DNA from: Clostridiales bacterium UBA6330
GTDB taxonomy: Bacteria > Bacillota > Clostridia > Oscillospirales > CAG-272
Assembly (NCBI GenBank): GCA_002438075.1
Contig: DJSQ01000134.1
Location: 1 to 37,580 of the forward strand
Direction of reading: 5' to 3'
Length of the DNA: 37,580 nt
The notes under the pieces were generated by a model. It worked only from the letters and a program-made list of their open reading frames with translations, made no database searches and was not told the origin of the DNA. This document shows positions 1-8,652 of the stretch, piece after piece. Position 1 is the first letter of the stretch. Each line of letters begins with the position of its first letter. Position numbers and translations under genes: made by a program.

Positions 1-1506
1 ACTGCGGTGAACACCATTCAGTCCGGCACCTTGACGGTTGATATCGTCAAAGAGGACGGCACAACTTCCATCAAGGGTGACACTATGAAATTTATCAATG
101 TTGATGGTTCTGACAACATCCTTTGGGAGCCCGGCGCTACCTTTATGACCCCTGCTTTCAAGATTAAGAGTACCGGAAGCCTTGCTCTGAAGTACAAGTT
201 GGCGCTCAACGGTATCAGCGGAAGCAATGACCTTCTCAAGGTTATCAAATTCTCTGTTATCAAAGCTGACGGTACAGAAATTGACCTTGATACCTTTGAG
301 GGACATCTTACCCCTGATGCGCCTTTGAGCGATGCGCTTTATATCAAAGGACACATGGACGAAACCGCTAACAACGATTATCAGGGCAAAACGCTTGAAG
401 GTCTCGGCATTACCGTTTACGCTACACAGGATACGGTGGAGAAGGACAGCAAGGACGAAAAGTACGATGATAAAGCTGCGAAGGACGAATTCCGTCAGGC
501 TGTGACGGTCAGTGGCATTGCGGGGGTTGCGGAATCGTATAGTACCATCCAAGCTGCATATGAAGATGTAAAAGCAAAGCTGGTTGCAAACAGCGGTCTT
601 TCCGAAGAGGCGTTGAACGAAGAGGCTTTCAATAACTTCTTCACGGACGGTGGCAAGATTACATGGACCATTTACGGTAATCAGACCGTGACAGATACGC
701 GGATGTTCTCGTTTGGCAGAGCGGCAAACCGTTTTGGTGCAGGACGGCATATCACGGAAATCAATATTGTTGGTGGAAACGTGACCGCCGCGCTGGATTT
801 GAGTAATGTGAACGGTACCTTTGCATTGCCCTATAACTGGTGGAATGTTGAGGATAGCGTAAATACCGCGCTCAAGTGCAAGAACATTATGTTCAACGGC
901 ATCAAATCTATGCCGAGCGCAACCTATCAGTGTAACCTCTATCCGACCACCTATGAATTCGACGGATGCACCTTTAACGGCAATCTGTACAGCTATCAGA
1001 ACTTTGATGTTGACATGACCATCAAGAACTGTGTGTTCAACGCTCCCGAAAACACGCAGTATGCGTTTATGTCACAGGGTGCCGGCGGCAAGATTACACT
1101 TGATAACAATGTGTTCAATGGTTATACACGCGGAATCAATCTCCAACGCGCGACCGCAGACTTTGTTGTGACGAATAACACCATCAAGAGCACCTGCGCT
1201 GAAGCCGACCGCGGTGCAATTCAGTTGACGGATGGCAAATCGTTTGTAGTGACAGGTAACAAGGTGGATATCAATGCAGGTAATGCATTCTGGTTCCATA
1301 ATGCCGCAAGTAATGCCGATGTAACGTATACTATCAGTAATAATGATATCAAAGCACCTTACCTCGGCTACTCGGGTGTAACTGCATTTGATGTCAACAC
1401 CAAGATTACTTCTTCCGGAAACAAGTTCAATAACACGAATACAACCAAGTGCATGAAGAAGGGCGCAACTGAGGCTGAAGCAACCAACCTGACAGCGATT
1501 AAGTAA
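1..1506 (+). CDS. TasA-like surface protein with C-terminal beta-helix (5' partial)
   Basis: The reading frame is open from the first base and its true start lies upstream, so only the last 501 residues are visible. The first ~150 visible residues resemble the TasA/camelysin family of SipW-processed secreted fibre proteins: a segment around 'ILWEPGATFMTPAFKIKSTG', 'LALKYKLALNGI', then 'EGHLTPDAPLSDALYIKGHM' and 'GITVYATQDTVE'. From about residue 225 to the end the protein is built of short Asn- and Gly-rich strands such as 'KNCVFNAPENTQ', 'DNNVFNGYTRGI' and 'SNNDIKAP', the pattern of a right-handed parallel beta-helix. It is probably secreted and displayed on the surface or matrix, but no anchor or sorting signal is seen at the C-terminus. 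The beta-helix might bind or cleave polysaccharide; no catalytic residues can be assigned. It ends just before a GC-rich hairpin. Confidence 0.62.
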   Translation, partial: TAVNTIQSGTLTVDIVKEDGTTSIKGDTMKFINVDGSDNILWEPGATFMTPAFKIKSTGSLALKYKLALNGISGSNDLLKVIKFSVIKADGTEIDLDTFEGHLTPDAPLSDALYIKGHMDETANNDYQGKTLEGLGITVYATQDTVEKDSKDEKYDDKAAKDEFRQAVTVSGIAGVAESYSTIQAAYEDVKAKLVANSGLSEEALNEEAFNNFFTDGGKITWTIYGNQTVTDTRMFSFGRAANRFGAGRHITEINIVGGNVTAALDLSNVNGTFALPYNWWNVEDSVNTALKCKNIMFNGIKSMPSATYQCNLYPTTYEFDGCTFNGNLYSYQNFDVDMTIKNCVFNAPENTQYAFMSQGAGGKITLDNNVFNGYTRGINLQRATADFVVTNNTIKSTCAEADRGAIQLTDGKSFVVTGNKVDINAGNAFWFHNAASNADVTYTISNNDIKAPYLGYSGVTAFDVNTKITSSGNKFNNTNTTKCMKKGATEAEATNLTAIK

Positions 1507-1533
1507 GTCCCTTTGAGCCAAAATAATACCACG

Positions 1534-1563
1534 CACCGCGCCCTGCATTTGTAGGGCGCGGTG
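1534..1563 (+). terminator. Hairpin terminator after the TasA-like gene
   Basis: A perfect 11-bp GC-rich stem (1534-1544 with 1553-1563) has an 8-base loop and starts 27 bases after the stop codon. The following bases are only loosely T-rich, so it may be a weak intrinsic terminator or an mRNA-stabilising 3' hairpin. Confidence 0.6.
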
Positions 1564-1610
1564 TTATGCTGTTTATCCGAAATAAATATGAAAACTTTTC
1601 CCGAAAGGGA

Positions 1611-1639
1611 TTGAAAACGGGCGAAAAATATGGTACAAT
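1611..1639 (+). promoter_or_regulatory. Sigma-A-type promoter of the aminopeptidase operon
   Basis: TTGAAA at 1611-1616 and TACAAT at 1634-1639 are separated by 17 bases. TGG directly before the -10 gives an extended -10. It lies about 50 bases upstream of the M18 aminopeptidase start. Confidence 0.7.
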
Positions 1640-1694
1640 AAAAGGGATATTTTGACGCGTCGGGGCAACAGCTCCGAACGGAAAGGACAAAACC

Positions 1695-3020
1695 ATGAAC
1701 GGAACAAAACAAGGCGCGGTGAAGGGGCTTCTGGAGTTTATCCGCAAAAGTCCGACCGCTTTCCATGCGGTCGCAAAAGCCGCAGAGCAATTGGAGCAGG
1801 CGGGCTTCCACTGCCTGCACGAGGGGGAGGACTGGAGCCTGAATGCGGGCGGAAAATACTATCTCACGCGGAATCAGTCCACAATCCTTGCATTTACCCT
1901 GCCCGCAGGGGATGCAAAACAGCTTTTGCTTTCGGCAAGCCACACCGATTCCCCGATGTTCAAGCTGAAAAACGATTACGAAGCGCCCGCCTTTGAAACC
2001 TACGGGCGGCTTAACACCGAGGTCTACGGCGGGACCATCCTGTCCTCGTGGATGGACCGTCCGCTCTCGTTGGCGGGTCGTGCCGTGGTGCGTGACGGCA
2101 ACACCTACCACGCCGAGCTGTTCTGCTTTGACCGCGATTTGATGGTGATTCCGAATGTTGCCATTCACATGAACCGCGCGGTCAATTCGGGCTACGCCTT
2201 CAATCCTGCGGTGGATATGCTCCCGCTTTACTCGATGTGGGGGAGCAGTCCCACACTCTCCGACCTGCTTGCAAGACAGCTCGGGTGCAACAAGGAGAAC
2301 CTTGTGGGGCTCGATGCGTTCGTCTACAACCGCATGGCGGGCAGTGTCTGGGGGGCGGCGGACGAATTCTTCTCCGCGCCGCGCATTGACAACCTGATGT
2401 GCCTTTACGGAACGCTCCGCGGCTTCCTTTCCGCCAAAGCAAAGCCCGATTCGCTGAATCTCTGGTTCAGCGCCGACAACGAGGAGACGGGGAGTGCTAC
2501 CAAGCAGGGGGCGGGCTCCGCGATGCTCGCGGACACGCTCGACCGCATCTGCGAGGCGTTCGGCTGGGACAAGCGGGTCCTGCTGGCAAACGGCTTTATG
2601 GTGTCGGCGGACAACGGTCACGCCAAGCATCCGAACCACCCCGAATTGAGCGACCCGAAGAACGCCCCGCGTCTCGGCGGCGGTGTGGTCATCAAGACCA
2701 ATGCCGCACAGCATTACACCACCGACGGTCCCTCCGCCGCGCTCTTCTCGGAGGTCTGCCGCAGTGCCGGGGTCCCGATTCAGCAGTTTGCCAATCGGAG
2801 CGACCAGCCCGGGGGCTCAACGCTCGGCAGTATCTCCAACACCAAGGTGCCGCTTCTGACGGTCGACATCGGCATGGCACAGCTCGCCATGCACTCGGCA
2901 TATGAGACCGCCGCGTGCGCCGACTGCGACCATCTGACGCAAGCCATGACCGCCTTCTACGGCATCGGTATCTCGACCGACCGGGACGGCAAATGGACGC
3001 TGACGGGGGGCGGTCAATGA
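1695..3020 (+). CDS. M18 family aminopeptidase
   Basis: This 441-residue protein matches the length and layout of M18 metallo-aminopeptidases, which remove N-terminal (often acidic) residues from peptides in the cytoplasm with a two-metal centre. Likely metal and catalytic positions are visible in family context: 'SASHTDSP' (H83, D85), 'PRIDNL' (D232), 'DNEETGS' (E263/E264), 'SADNGHAKHPN' (D306) and 'QLAMHSAYE' (H400). The ATG follows a GGAAAGGAC ribosome binding site. Its stop overlaps the start of the BrnQ transporter gene (ATGA), so the two are translationally coupled. Peptide breakdown next to branched-chain amino-acid transport suggests a shared amino-acid supply role, which is inferred from position only. 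Confidence 0.93.
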   Translation: MNGTKQGAVKGLLEFIRKSPTAFHAVAKAAEQLEQAGFHCLHEGEDWSLNAGGKYYLTRNQSTILAFTLPAGDAKQLLLSASHTDSPMFKLKNDYEAPAFETYGRLNTEVYGGTILSSWMDRPLSLAGRAVVRDGNTYHAELFCFDRDLMVIPNVAIHMNRAVNSGYAFNPAVDMLPLYSMWGSSPTLSDLLARQLGCNKENLVGLDAFVYNRMAGSVWGAADEFFSAPRIDNLMCLYGTLRGFLSAKAKPDSLNLWFSADNEETGSATKQGAGSAMLADTLDRICEAFGWDKRVLLANGFMVSADNGHAKHPNHPELSDPKNAPRLGGGVVIKTNAAQHYTTDGPSAALFSEVCRSAGVPIQQFANRSDQPGGSTLGSISNTKVPLLTVDIGMAQLAMHSAYETAACADCDHLTQAMTAFYGIGISTDRDGKWTLTGGGQ

Positions 3021-4378
3021 AAAAGAATCTGACTGTACGGGATTATATCTATGTGGCATCTATGCTGTTCGGTCTGTTCTTCGGAGCGGGCAACCTGATT
3101 TTCCCCGTTCGGATGGGGCAGATGGCGGGAGTGAACGTTCTGCCCGCGATTCTCGGCTTTCTGATTACGGGTGTCGGACTGCCTCTGCTCGGGGTCGCGG
3201 CGCTCGGCATCAGCCGTTGCGAGGGGCTTTACGAGCTTTCGGGCAAGGTGGACCGCCGCTATGGGCTGTGCTTTACCTGCCTGCTGTATCTGACCATCGG
3301 TCCGTTCTTCGCCATTCCGCGTTGCGCGACCACCTCGTTTACCGTCGGCATTGAGTCGATGCTCCCCGAGGGGGCAAATCTGCGGCTGTGGTTGCTTCTG
3401 TTTACGGTCCTGTTTTTCGGCGCGGCGCTCTTCTTCTCACTCTTCCCGGGGAAGATTCTGACGTGGGTCGGAAAAATCCTGAACCCGCTGTTCCTGCTCT
3501 TCCTCTGCGTGCTGATTGTGGTTGCGCTGACCTCCGCGTCGGGCGGAATTTCCTCCGCCGCAGAGGGGAGCTATGCGAGCTCGCCGTTCCCGACAGGCTT
3601 TCTGGAGGGCTACAACACGATGGACGCACTGGCAAGCCTTGCCTTCGGAATCGTTGTCGTGCGCGCAATCCGTGACCTCGGCGTGACCGATGCGGGCGCG
3701 GTTGCGGGCTCCACCGTCCGCGCGGGCGTGTTCAGCTGTCTGTTCATGGCGCTCATCTATGTGGCGGTCTCGTTGGTCGGTGCCTTCAGCCGCAGTGTCT
3801 TTCCGACTGCCGAAAACGGCGGGATTGCGCTGGCACAGCTGGCGGAGCACCACCTCGGCAGGGTAGGACTGCTGATTCTTGCCGCAACCGTGACGCTTGC
3901 CTGCCTGAAAACCTCGGTGGGGCTGATTACGGGGTGCGCGGAGACCTTTTCGTCGCTTTTCCCGCGCGGTCCGAAATACCGCGTCTGGGCTGTCATCTTC
4001 AGCCTTGCATCCTTCCTGTTCGCCAATCTCGGCTTGGATCGGATTATTTCCTATTCGGTCCCCGTGCTGATGTTTTTGTACCCGCTTGCCATTACGCTGA
4101 TTCTGCTCGCGCTGTTCGGGCGGTTCTTTGACAACGACCGCGTAGTCTACCTTTGGGTCACCGGACTGACGCTGATCGGCGCGGTGTACGACCTGCTTTG
4201 CGCACTGCCGCAAGGGGTGCGCTCCTTCCTGCACATGGACGGCTTTCTCGGCGCTGTGGCGGACGTGGTTCCGCTCGCGTCTTTGGGGCTTGCGTGGCTC
4301 TGTCCAGCACTGCTCGGGCTTGTAATCGGAATCTGTTGGCACCTGATAAAAAAACGCGCCGAACGCGCGACGATGTAA
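3017..4378 (+). CDS. brnQ: Branched-chain amino acid:cation symporter, BrnQ family
   Basis: This is a 453-residue, strongly hydrophobic protein with about 12 predicted membrane segments and the N-terminal BrnQ signature 'FGLFFGAGNLIFP' near residues 18-30. The family imports leucine, isoleucine and valine with Na+ or H+ at the cytoplasmic membrane. The frame is open further upstream, but the ATG at 3017 gives the family-typical N-terminus ('MKKNLTVRDYIYVASMLFG') and overlaps the aminopeptidase stop by the ATGA arrangement. The last residues are basic and cytosolic. The following gene starts 18 bases downstream after its own GAGAGGA site, so the operon continues. Confidence 0.93.
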   Translation: MKKNLTVRDYIYVASMLFGLFFGAGNLIFPVRMGQMAGVNVLPAILGFLITGVGLPLLGVAALGISRCEGLYELSGKVDRRYGLCFTCLLYLTIGPFFAIPRCATTSFTVGIESMLPEGANLRLWLLLFTVLFFGAALFFSLFPGKILTWVGKILNPLFLLFLCVLIVVALTSASGGISSAAEGSYASSPFPTGFLEGYNTMDALASLAFGIVVVRAIRDLGVTDAGAVAGSTVRAGVFSCLFMALIYVAVSLVGAFSRSVFPTAENGGIALAQLAEHHLGRVGLLILAATVTLACLKTSVGLITGCAETFSSLFPRGPKYRVWAVIFSLASFLFANLGLDRIISYSVPVLMFLYPLAITLILLALFGRFFDNDRVVYLWVTGLTLIGAVYDLLCALPQGVRSFLHMDGFLGAVADVVPLASLGLAWLCPALLGLVIGICWHLIKKRAERATM

Positions 4379-4396
4379 AAAAGAGAGGACAACCGT

Positions 4397-5890
4397 ATGT
4401 ATAAACAGGGGTTTGATAACGACCTTTATATCTCCACGCAGTCACAGCACATCCGCGAGCGCATCGGGCAGTTCGGCGGCAAGCTGTATCTGGAATTCGG
4501 CGGCAAGCTGTTTGACGATTTTCACGCCTCCCGCGTTCTGCCCGGCTTTGCGCCCGACAGCAAGATTCGGATGCTGATTCAGCTCAAGGAGCAGGCGGAG
4601 ATTGTGATTGTCATCAACGCAAACGACATCGAAAAAAACAAGGTCCGCGGGGACCTCGGTATTACCTATGATTTGGACGTGCTCCGCCTGATTGATGCGT
4701 TCCGCAACTTCGGGCTGTACGTTGGCAGTGTGGTCCTGACCCGCTGGCAGGAACAGCCCGCCGCAGAGAAGTTCCGCCGCAGATTGCAATCGCTGGGGGT
4801 CAAGGTCTACCGCCACTACACCATCCCGGGCTATCCCTCCGACCTCTCGCGGATTGTCAGCGATGAGGGCTTCGGAAAGAACGACTATATCGAGACCGAC
4901 CGCTCGCTCGTGGTGGTCACCGCCCCGGGGCCGGGAAGCGGCAAAATGGCAACCTGCCTCAGCCAGCTTTACCACGACCACAAGCGCGGTATCCGTGCGG
5001 GCTACGCAAAATTCGAGACCTTCCCGATTTGGAATCTGCCGCTCAAGCACCCCGTCAACCTTGCTTACGAGGCGGCAACGGCGGACCTGAACGACCTGAA
5101 CATGATTGACCATTTCCATCTGGAGGCATACGGCACGCCCGCGGTCAACTACAACCGTGACTTGGAGATTTTCCCTGTCCTCAACGCGATTCTGACGCGC
5201 ATCGGCGGGACCTCGCCCTACAAGTCTCCCACCGACATGGGCGTGAACATGGCGGGGAACTGCATTTACGATGACGAAGCCGTGCGCGCGGCGGCGAATA
5301 TGGAAATCATCCGCCGCTATTACAACGCGCTCTGCGAGAACCGCAAGAACGGGGAGGCGGAGCCGTCGCACGATGTGGAGAAGCTGAAGCTCATCATGCA
5401 GAATGCGGGGCTGGACGTGACCGACCGTGCCGTGGCAGTGGCGGCAAACCGCAAGGCGGAGGCGACAGGGAAGCCTGCGGCGGCGATTGAACTGCCCGAC
5501 GGCAGGACCGTAACGGGCAAAACCTCGCGTCTGCTCGGTGCGGCATCGGCGGCACTGCTCAACGCACTGAAGGTGATGGCGGACATCGATGATCGGATTG
5601 ACCTGATTTCGCCCGAGATTCTCGGACCGATTACCGACCTCAAGGTCCATGTGCTGGGCAGCAAGAACCCGCGCCTGCACACGAATGAGCTGTTGATTGC
5701 GCTGTCGGTCTGCGCCGAAAACGACCCGATTGCCGCAAAGGCGCGCGAACAGCTGAAGAATCTGCGGCATTGCGAAATGCACTCGTCGGTCATTCTTGCG
5801 CAGAGCGACGTGCACACGCTGAAAAAGCTGGGCATCAATCTGACCTGCGAGCCTGTATACGAAAGCAAGCGGCTGTATCACGGCTGCTGA
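4397..5890 (+). CDS. DUF1846 family protein
   Basis: This 497-residue cytosolic protein belongs to the DUF1846 family and is of typical family length. The N-terminus ('GFDNDLYISTQSQHIRERI', then 'FGGKLFDDFHASRVLPGF') is characteristic. A glycine-rich loop 'GPGSGK' at residues 178-183 sits after a hydrophobic strand ('SLVVVTAP') and resembles a nucleotide-binding P-loop; this is seen directly, but nucleotide binding is only inferred. The family is common in Firmicutes and, as far as I know, has no firmly established reaction. It is the third gene of the aminopeptidase operon and is followed 21 bases later by the Mbeg1-like gene with a strong AGGAGGGGAAC site. I cannot assign a function. Confidence 0.88.
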   Translation: MYKQGFDNDLYISTQSQHIRERIGQFGGKLYLEFGGKLFDDFHASRVLPGFAPDSKIRMLIQLKEQAEIVIVINANDIEKNKVRGDLGITYDLDVLRLIDAFRNFGLYVGSVVLTRWQEQPAAEKFRRRLQSLGVKVYRHYTIPGYPSDLSRIVSDEGFGKNDYIETDRSLVVVTAPGPGSGKMATCLSQLYHDHKRGIRAGYAKFETFPIWNLPLKHPVNLAYEAATADLNDLNMIDHFHLEAYGTPAVNYNRDLEIFPVLNAILTRIGGTSPYKSPTDMGVNMAGNCIYDDEAVRAAANMEIIRRYYNALCENRKNGEAEPSHDVEKLKLIMQNAGLDVTDRAVAVAANRKAEATGKPAAAIELPDGRTVTGKTSRLLGAASAALLNALKVMADIDDRIDLISPEILGPITDLKVHVLGSKNPRLHTNELLIALSVCAENDPIAAKAREQLKNLRHCEMHSSVILAQSDVHTLKKLGINLTCEPVYESKRLYHGC

Positions 5891-5911
5891 AGTCCGAAGG
5901 AGGGGAACGGT

Positions 5912-7030
5912 ATGGGGACTCTGTTTGATTATGTTGCATGGCGCGGGGACCTGACCTTTGAGGCGGACCCGCTCAACGAGGTGGACAATCTGATTTTTTC
6001 GCTGATTTCCTATGTGGACCTTGAGGGGATTGTCTCGCCGAAGCATTCCACCGACCCCGTCTCCCTGCAAGCGGCGGCGAACGCGTTTTTTGCGCGGAAT
6101 CCCGATCTGCGCAAGGTGTCCATCGGGCTGATTATTCCGAAGGACATTATCAAGCTGTTCCGCGCTCTGCGGGACTGCCGCCGCTTCCGCAACGTGCGCA
6201 TGAAGGCATACACGAACCTGATTGACCTGAAAAAGGAGATGCAGTTCTGTGCGGTGACCTTCTGTCTGCCCACGGGAGAAACGGTGGTGGCGTATCGCGG
6301 GACCGATGACACCATCATCGGCTGGAAGGAGAACTTCAACCTCAGCTTCATGGATGTGATTCCGTCCCAAAAGGCGGCGGCGCTTTATCTGGATATGGCG
6401 GCGAAATACTCCGAGGGACCGATTTACGTCACGGGCCACAGCAAGGGCGGCAATCTTTCGGTTTACGGTGCGACCTACTGCGGGGACGCGGCGAAGTCGC
6501 GGATTGTGCGGGTCTGGAGCAATGACGGTCCGGGGTTTGCAAACGGGCTTCCCGAAAGCGAGGCGTACCTCAACATGAAGCCGCGCATTCGGACGCTGAT
6601 TCCGCAATCCTCGGTGGTTGGGATGCTTCTGGAGCACGACAAGAATTACACGGTTGTCAAGAGCCGTCAGGCGGGGGTGCTCCAGCACAACGGTCTGACT
6701 TGGGAGGTGCAGGGGAATCATTTCGTTCACATGAAGAACGTTTCGGGCGAGTGTGTCCGCACCGACCGCAATCTACAGGAATGGATACGTGGCATGAGCC
6801 CCGAACAGCGCGAGCAGTTCAGCGAGGCAATCTACCAAATCCTCTCCGCAGACAACGCGCTGACCCTGACACAGCTGATGTCCCCCAAAAACCGCTGGCT
6901 CCTCCAGAGCCTGAAGCTGGACCCCGAGGTCCGCAAGACCATTCACCGCACCCTGCGCGAGCTTCTCGGCATCAACGCCAAAAACCTCCTCGCAGGGCTC
7001 GCTCCGAAAGAGGATAACTCCGAAAGATAA
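5912..7030 (+). CDS. Mbeg1-like (DUF2974) alpha/beta-hydrolase protein
   Basis: This 372-residue protein has the lipase-like alpha/beta-hydrolase pattern of the Mbeg1/DUF2974 family. The nucleophile elbow is 'GHSKGG' at 175-180 (Ser177), preceded by 'AYRGTDDT' (127-134), a typical oxyanion strand. 'SNDGPGF' (D205 in the sequence) and a downstream His (H259 in 'LQHN', or H270/H273) could complete the triad; these assignments are inferred from spacing. No signal peptide is seen, so it is probably cytosolic. It is the last gene of the four-gene operon. Its final codons and stop lie inside the left arm of the large inverted repeat at 7019-7230, so the C-terminal residues may have been rewritten by that element. 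Confidence 0.85.
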   Translation: MGTLFDYVAWRGDLTFEADPLNEVDNLIFSLISYVDLEGIVSPKHSTDPVSLQAAANAFFARNPDLRKVSIGLIIPKDIIKLFRALRDCRRFRNVRMKAYTNLIDLKKEMQFCAVTFCLPTGETVVAYRGTDDTIIGWKENFNLSFMDVIPSQKAAALYLDMAAKYSEGPIYVTGHSKGGNLSVYGATYCGDAAKSRIVRVWSNDGPGFANGLPESEAYLNMKPRIRTLIPQSSVVGMLLEHDKNYTVVKSRQAGVLQHNGLTWEVQGNHFVHMKNVSGECVRTDRNLQEWIRGMSPEQREQFSEAIYQILSADNALTLTQLMSPKNRWLLQSLKLDPEVRKTIHRTLRELLGINAKNLLAGLAPKEDNSER

Positions 7031-7230
7031 GGTCGCAGGGCGTTGCCCCGCACCCCACTTAGGAAACTTCTTAGAAGAAGTTTCCTAAGAACCTTCAAGA
7101 ATTTCACAACAGGGCGGGATTCCCTACGGAATCCCGCCCTGTTGTGAAAGTTTTGGGGATTTTTAAGGGACTTTTCCAAAAGTCCCTTAAATGGGGTGCG
7201 GGGCAACGCCCTGCGACCTTATCCTTCGGA
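7019..7230. repeat. Cloverleaf palindromic element (39-bp inverted repeat enclosing three hairpins)
   Basis: The outer arms 7019-7057 and 7192-7230 are inverted repeats of 39 bp with one mismatch. Between them lie three perfect palindromes: 7058-7072/7075-7089 (15 bp), 7102-7123/7128-7149 (22 bp) and 7162-7175/7178-7191 (14 bp). The first and third abut the outer arms exactly, so a folded strand forms a four-way junction. Each outer arm also contains a small GGGC-GTT-GCCC hairpin. The element sits between convergent genes and takes in the end of the left one. A 10-bp direct repeat (7002-7011 and 7018-7027) overlaps its left edge. No reading frame for a transposase is present. It could be a MITE-like mobile palindrome, a two-way transcription barrier, or both. 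Confidence 0.85.
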
Positions 7231-7232
7231 TT

Positions 7233-8477
7233 TTACCCTCTCTTGGAGAGAACCTCGGTTTCGTAGGTCTTGATGGAGGAGAACCAAGACTCGGAGGGCT
7301 CAACGCCGGCGCGGCGGCAGAATTCTGCCCAAACGTCGCCGAGGGGGTAGAGCTTCAGCTCCTCCTGAAGCATCATCAGCTCGGTGAAATCGCGGTTGTC
7401 CTGCATCGCGCGGAGCTTCTCATTCGGGAGCAGGAGCGCGGTCAGGAGTGCCTTCTGAACCGAGCGCATTCCGATGACCCACGCCGCAATGCGGTTGATG
7501 GAGGCATCGAAATAGTCGGTTGCGAGAATCACGCGGTCGAGCGCGTTGTTGCGAACGACCTCCTTCATCATTTCAACCGTCTCGTCATCGTAGCGCACCA
7601 CATGGTCGGAATCCCAGCGAACACCGCGTGTGATGTGCAGAGCAATGCGCGGGTTGAAGCAGAGCAGCGCGGAAATCTTGTCGGAAACCACCTCGGTGGG
7701 GTGATAGTGCCCGTTGTCCATCAGCGGCACAATCCCGCGCGTGGTCGCATAGGAGAGCGCGAACTCCGCCGAGCCTGCGGTGTAGGACTCCAGACCGATG
7801 CCGAACACCTTGGATTCCAGCGTGACAAGCACCTTTTCCTTGTCGTAGCCGCAGCCGAGAATCTTGTCCAGCGAGTCCATATAGCGCATACGCGGACCGA
7901 GGCGGTCGGCGGGAACGTCCTTCATGCCGTCGGGAATCCAGATGTTCATCAGGCAGGGGGTACCGGTCTCGTTGGCGAAATACTCCGCCACGCGGATGCA
8001 GGCGATGCCGTGACGAATCCAGAACGCGCGGATTTCCTCGTTCGGGTTGGTCAGCGTGCCGCCATCCGCCAGCGGGTGTGAGAAATAGGTGGGGTTGAAG
8101 TCCAGACCCAGACCGCGCGCCTTTGCGTAGTCGACCCACGGCTTGAAGTGCTCGGGCAGAATTTGGTCACGGTCAACGGGCTTGCCGTCGGGATAGATGC
8201 CGTAGAAGGCGTGAACATTCACGCGGTGCTTGCCGGGAATCAGTGAGAACGCCTTGTCTAAGTCCTGCATCAGCTCCTCGGGGGTCCGTGCCGCGCCCGG
8301 GTAGTTGCCGGTTGCCTGAATGCCACCCGTCAGTGCGCCCGCATTCTCAAAGCCGCGCACGTCGTCGCCCTGCCAGCAGTGCATGGAAATGCTGACGTCC
8401 GAAAGGCGCTTGATAGCCGCCTCGGTGTCCACGCCGATTGCCGCGTAGCGTTCCTTTGCCAATTCATAACGGTTCAT
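7233..8477 (-). CDS. rhaA: L-rhamnose isomerase
   Basis: This 414-residue protein matches RhaA over its full length; the E. coli enzyme is about 419 residues. It converts L-rhamnose to L-rhamnulose in the cytoplasm using divalent metal. Diagnostic blocks include 'SMHCWQGDDVRGFENAG', 'TGGIQATGNYPG', 'LGLDFNPTYFSHPLADGG', 'MNIWIPDGMKD', 'DNGHYHPTEVVSDKISALL', 'RWDSDHVV' and 'DASINRIAAWVIG'. The frame extends upstream, but the ATG at 8477 is preceded by GGAGGATA (8483-8490) at good spacing, so I use it. No kinase, aldolase, transporter or AraC-type regulator of rhamnose use is nearby, so the gene is an orphan here and the rest of the pathway must lie elsewhere. It has its own promoter. Confidence 0.96.
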   Translation of the reverse strand: MNRYELAKERYAAIGVDTEAAIKRLSDVSISMHCWQGDDVRGFENAGALTGGIQATGNYPGAARTPEELMQDLDKAFSLIPGKHRVNVHAFYGIYPDGKPVDRDQILPEHFKPWVDYAKARGLGLDFNPTYFSHPLADGGTLTNPNEEIRAFWIRHGIACIRVAEYFANETGTPCLMNIWIPDGMKDVPADRLGPRMRYMDSLDKILGCGYDKEKVLVTLESKVFGIGLESYTAGSAEFALSYATTRGIVPLMDNGHYHPTEVVSDKISALLCFNPRIALHITRGVRWDSDHVVRYDDETVEMMKEVVRNNALDRVILATDYFDASINRIAAWVIGMRSVQKALLTALLLPNEKLRAMQDNRDFTELMMLQEELKLYPLGDVWAEFCRRAGVEPSESWFSSIKTYETEVLSKRG

Positions 8478-8525
8478 TTGTGTATCCTCCCAAAAAATCG
8501 TTTTTCGGTCATAGTTTCTGTCTTT

Positions 8526-8554
8526 ATTATAAAATAAATTCCCGCAAATTGCAA
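8526..8554 (-). promoter_or_regulatory. Promoter of rhaA
   Basis: On the minus strand TTGCAA (8549-8554) and TATAAT (8526-8531) are separated by 17 bases, with the start codon about 50 bases downstream. No clear operator palindrome was recognised. Confidence 0.65.
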
Positions 8555-8572
8555 GCGGTTGGCTCAAATATG

Positions 8573-8623
8573 AAAAAACAGCCATCCAACAGGAAAAAGT
8601 GTCTCCTGTCGGACGGCTGTTTT
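8573..8623 (-). terminator. Intrinsic terminator of the purine permease gene
   Basis: An imperfect 20-bp stem (8575-8594 with 8604-8623, two mismatches that become G-U pairs in one orientation) ends, on the minus strand, in a run of six T. It lies 30 bases past the permease stop and just upstream of the rhaA promoter. Confidence 0.8.
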
Positions 8624-8652
8624 GCGGTTTTGGATTTCCTTACAATTCGTAA

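Noticed and set aside
4442..6730. Long minus-strand open frame (762 codons) opposite the DUF1846 and Mbeg1-like genes
   Set aside because: It is antisense to two well-supported proteins, is rich in Arg, His and Val as expected of the complement of GC-rich codons, and has no recognisable domain.
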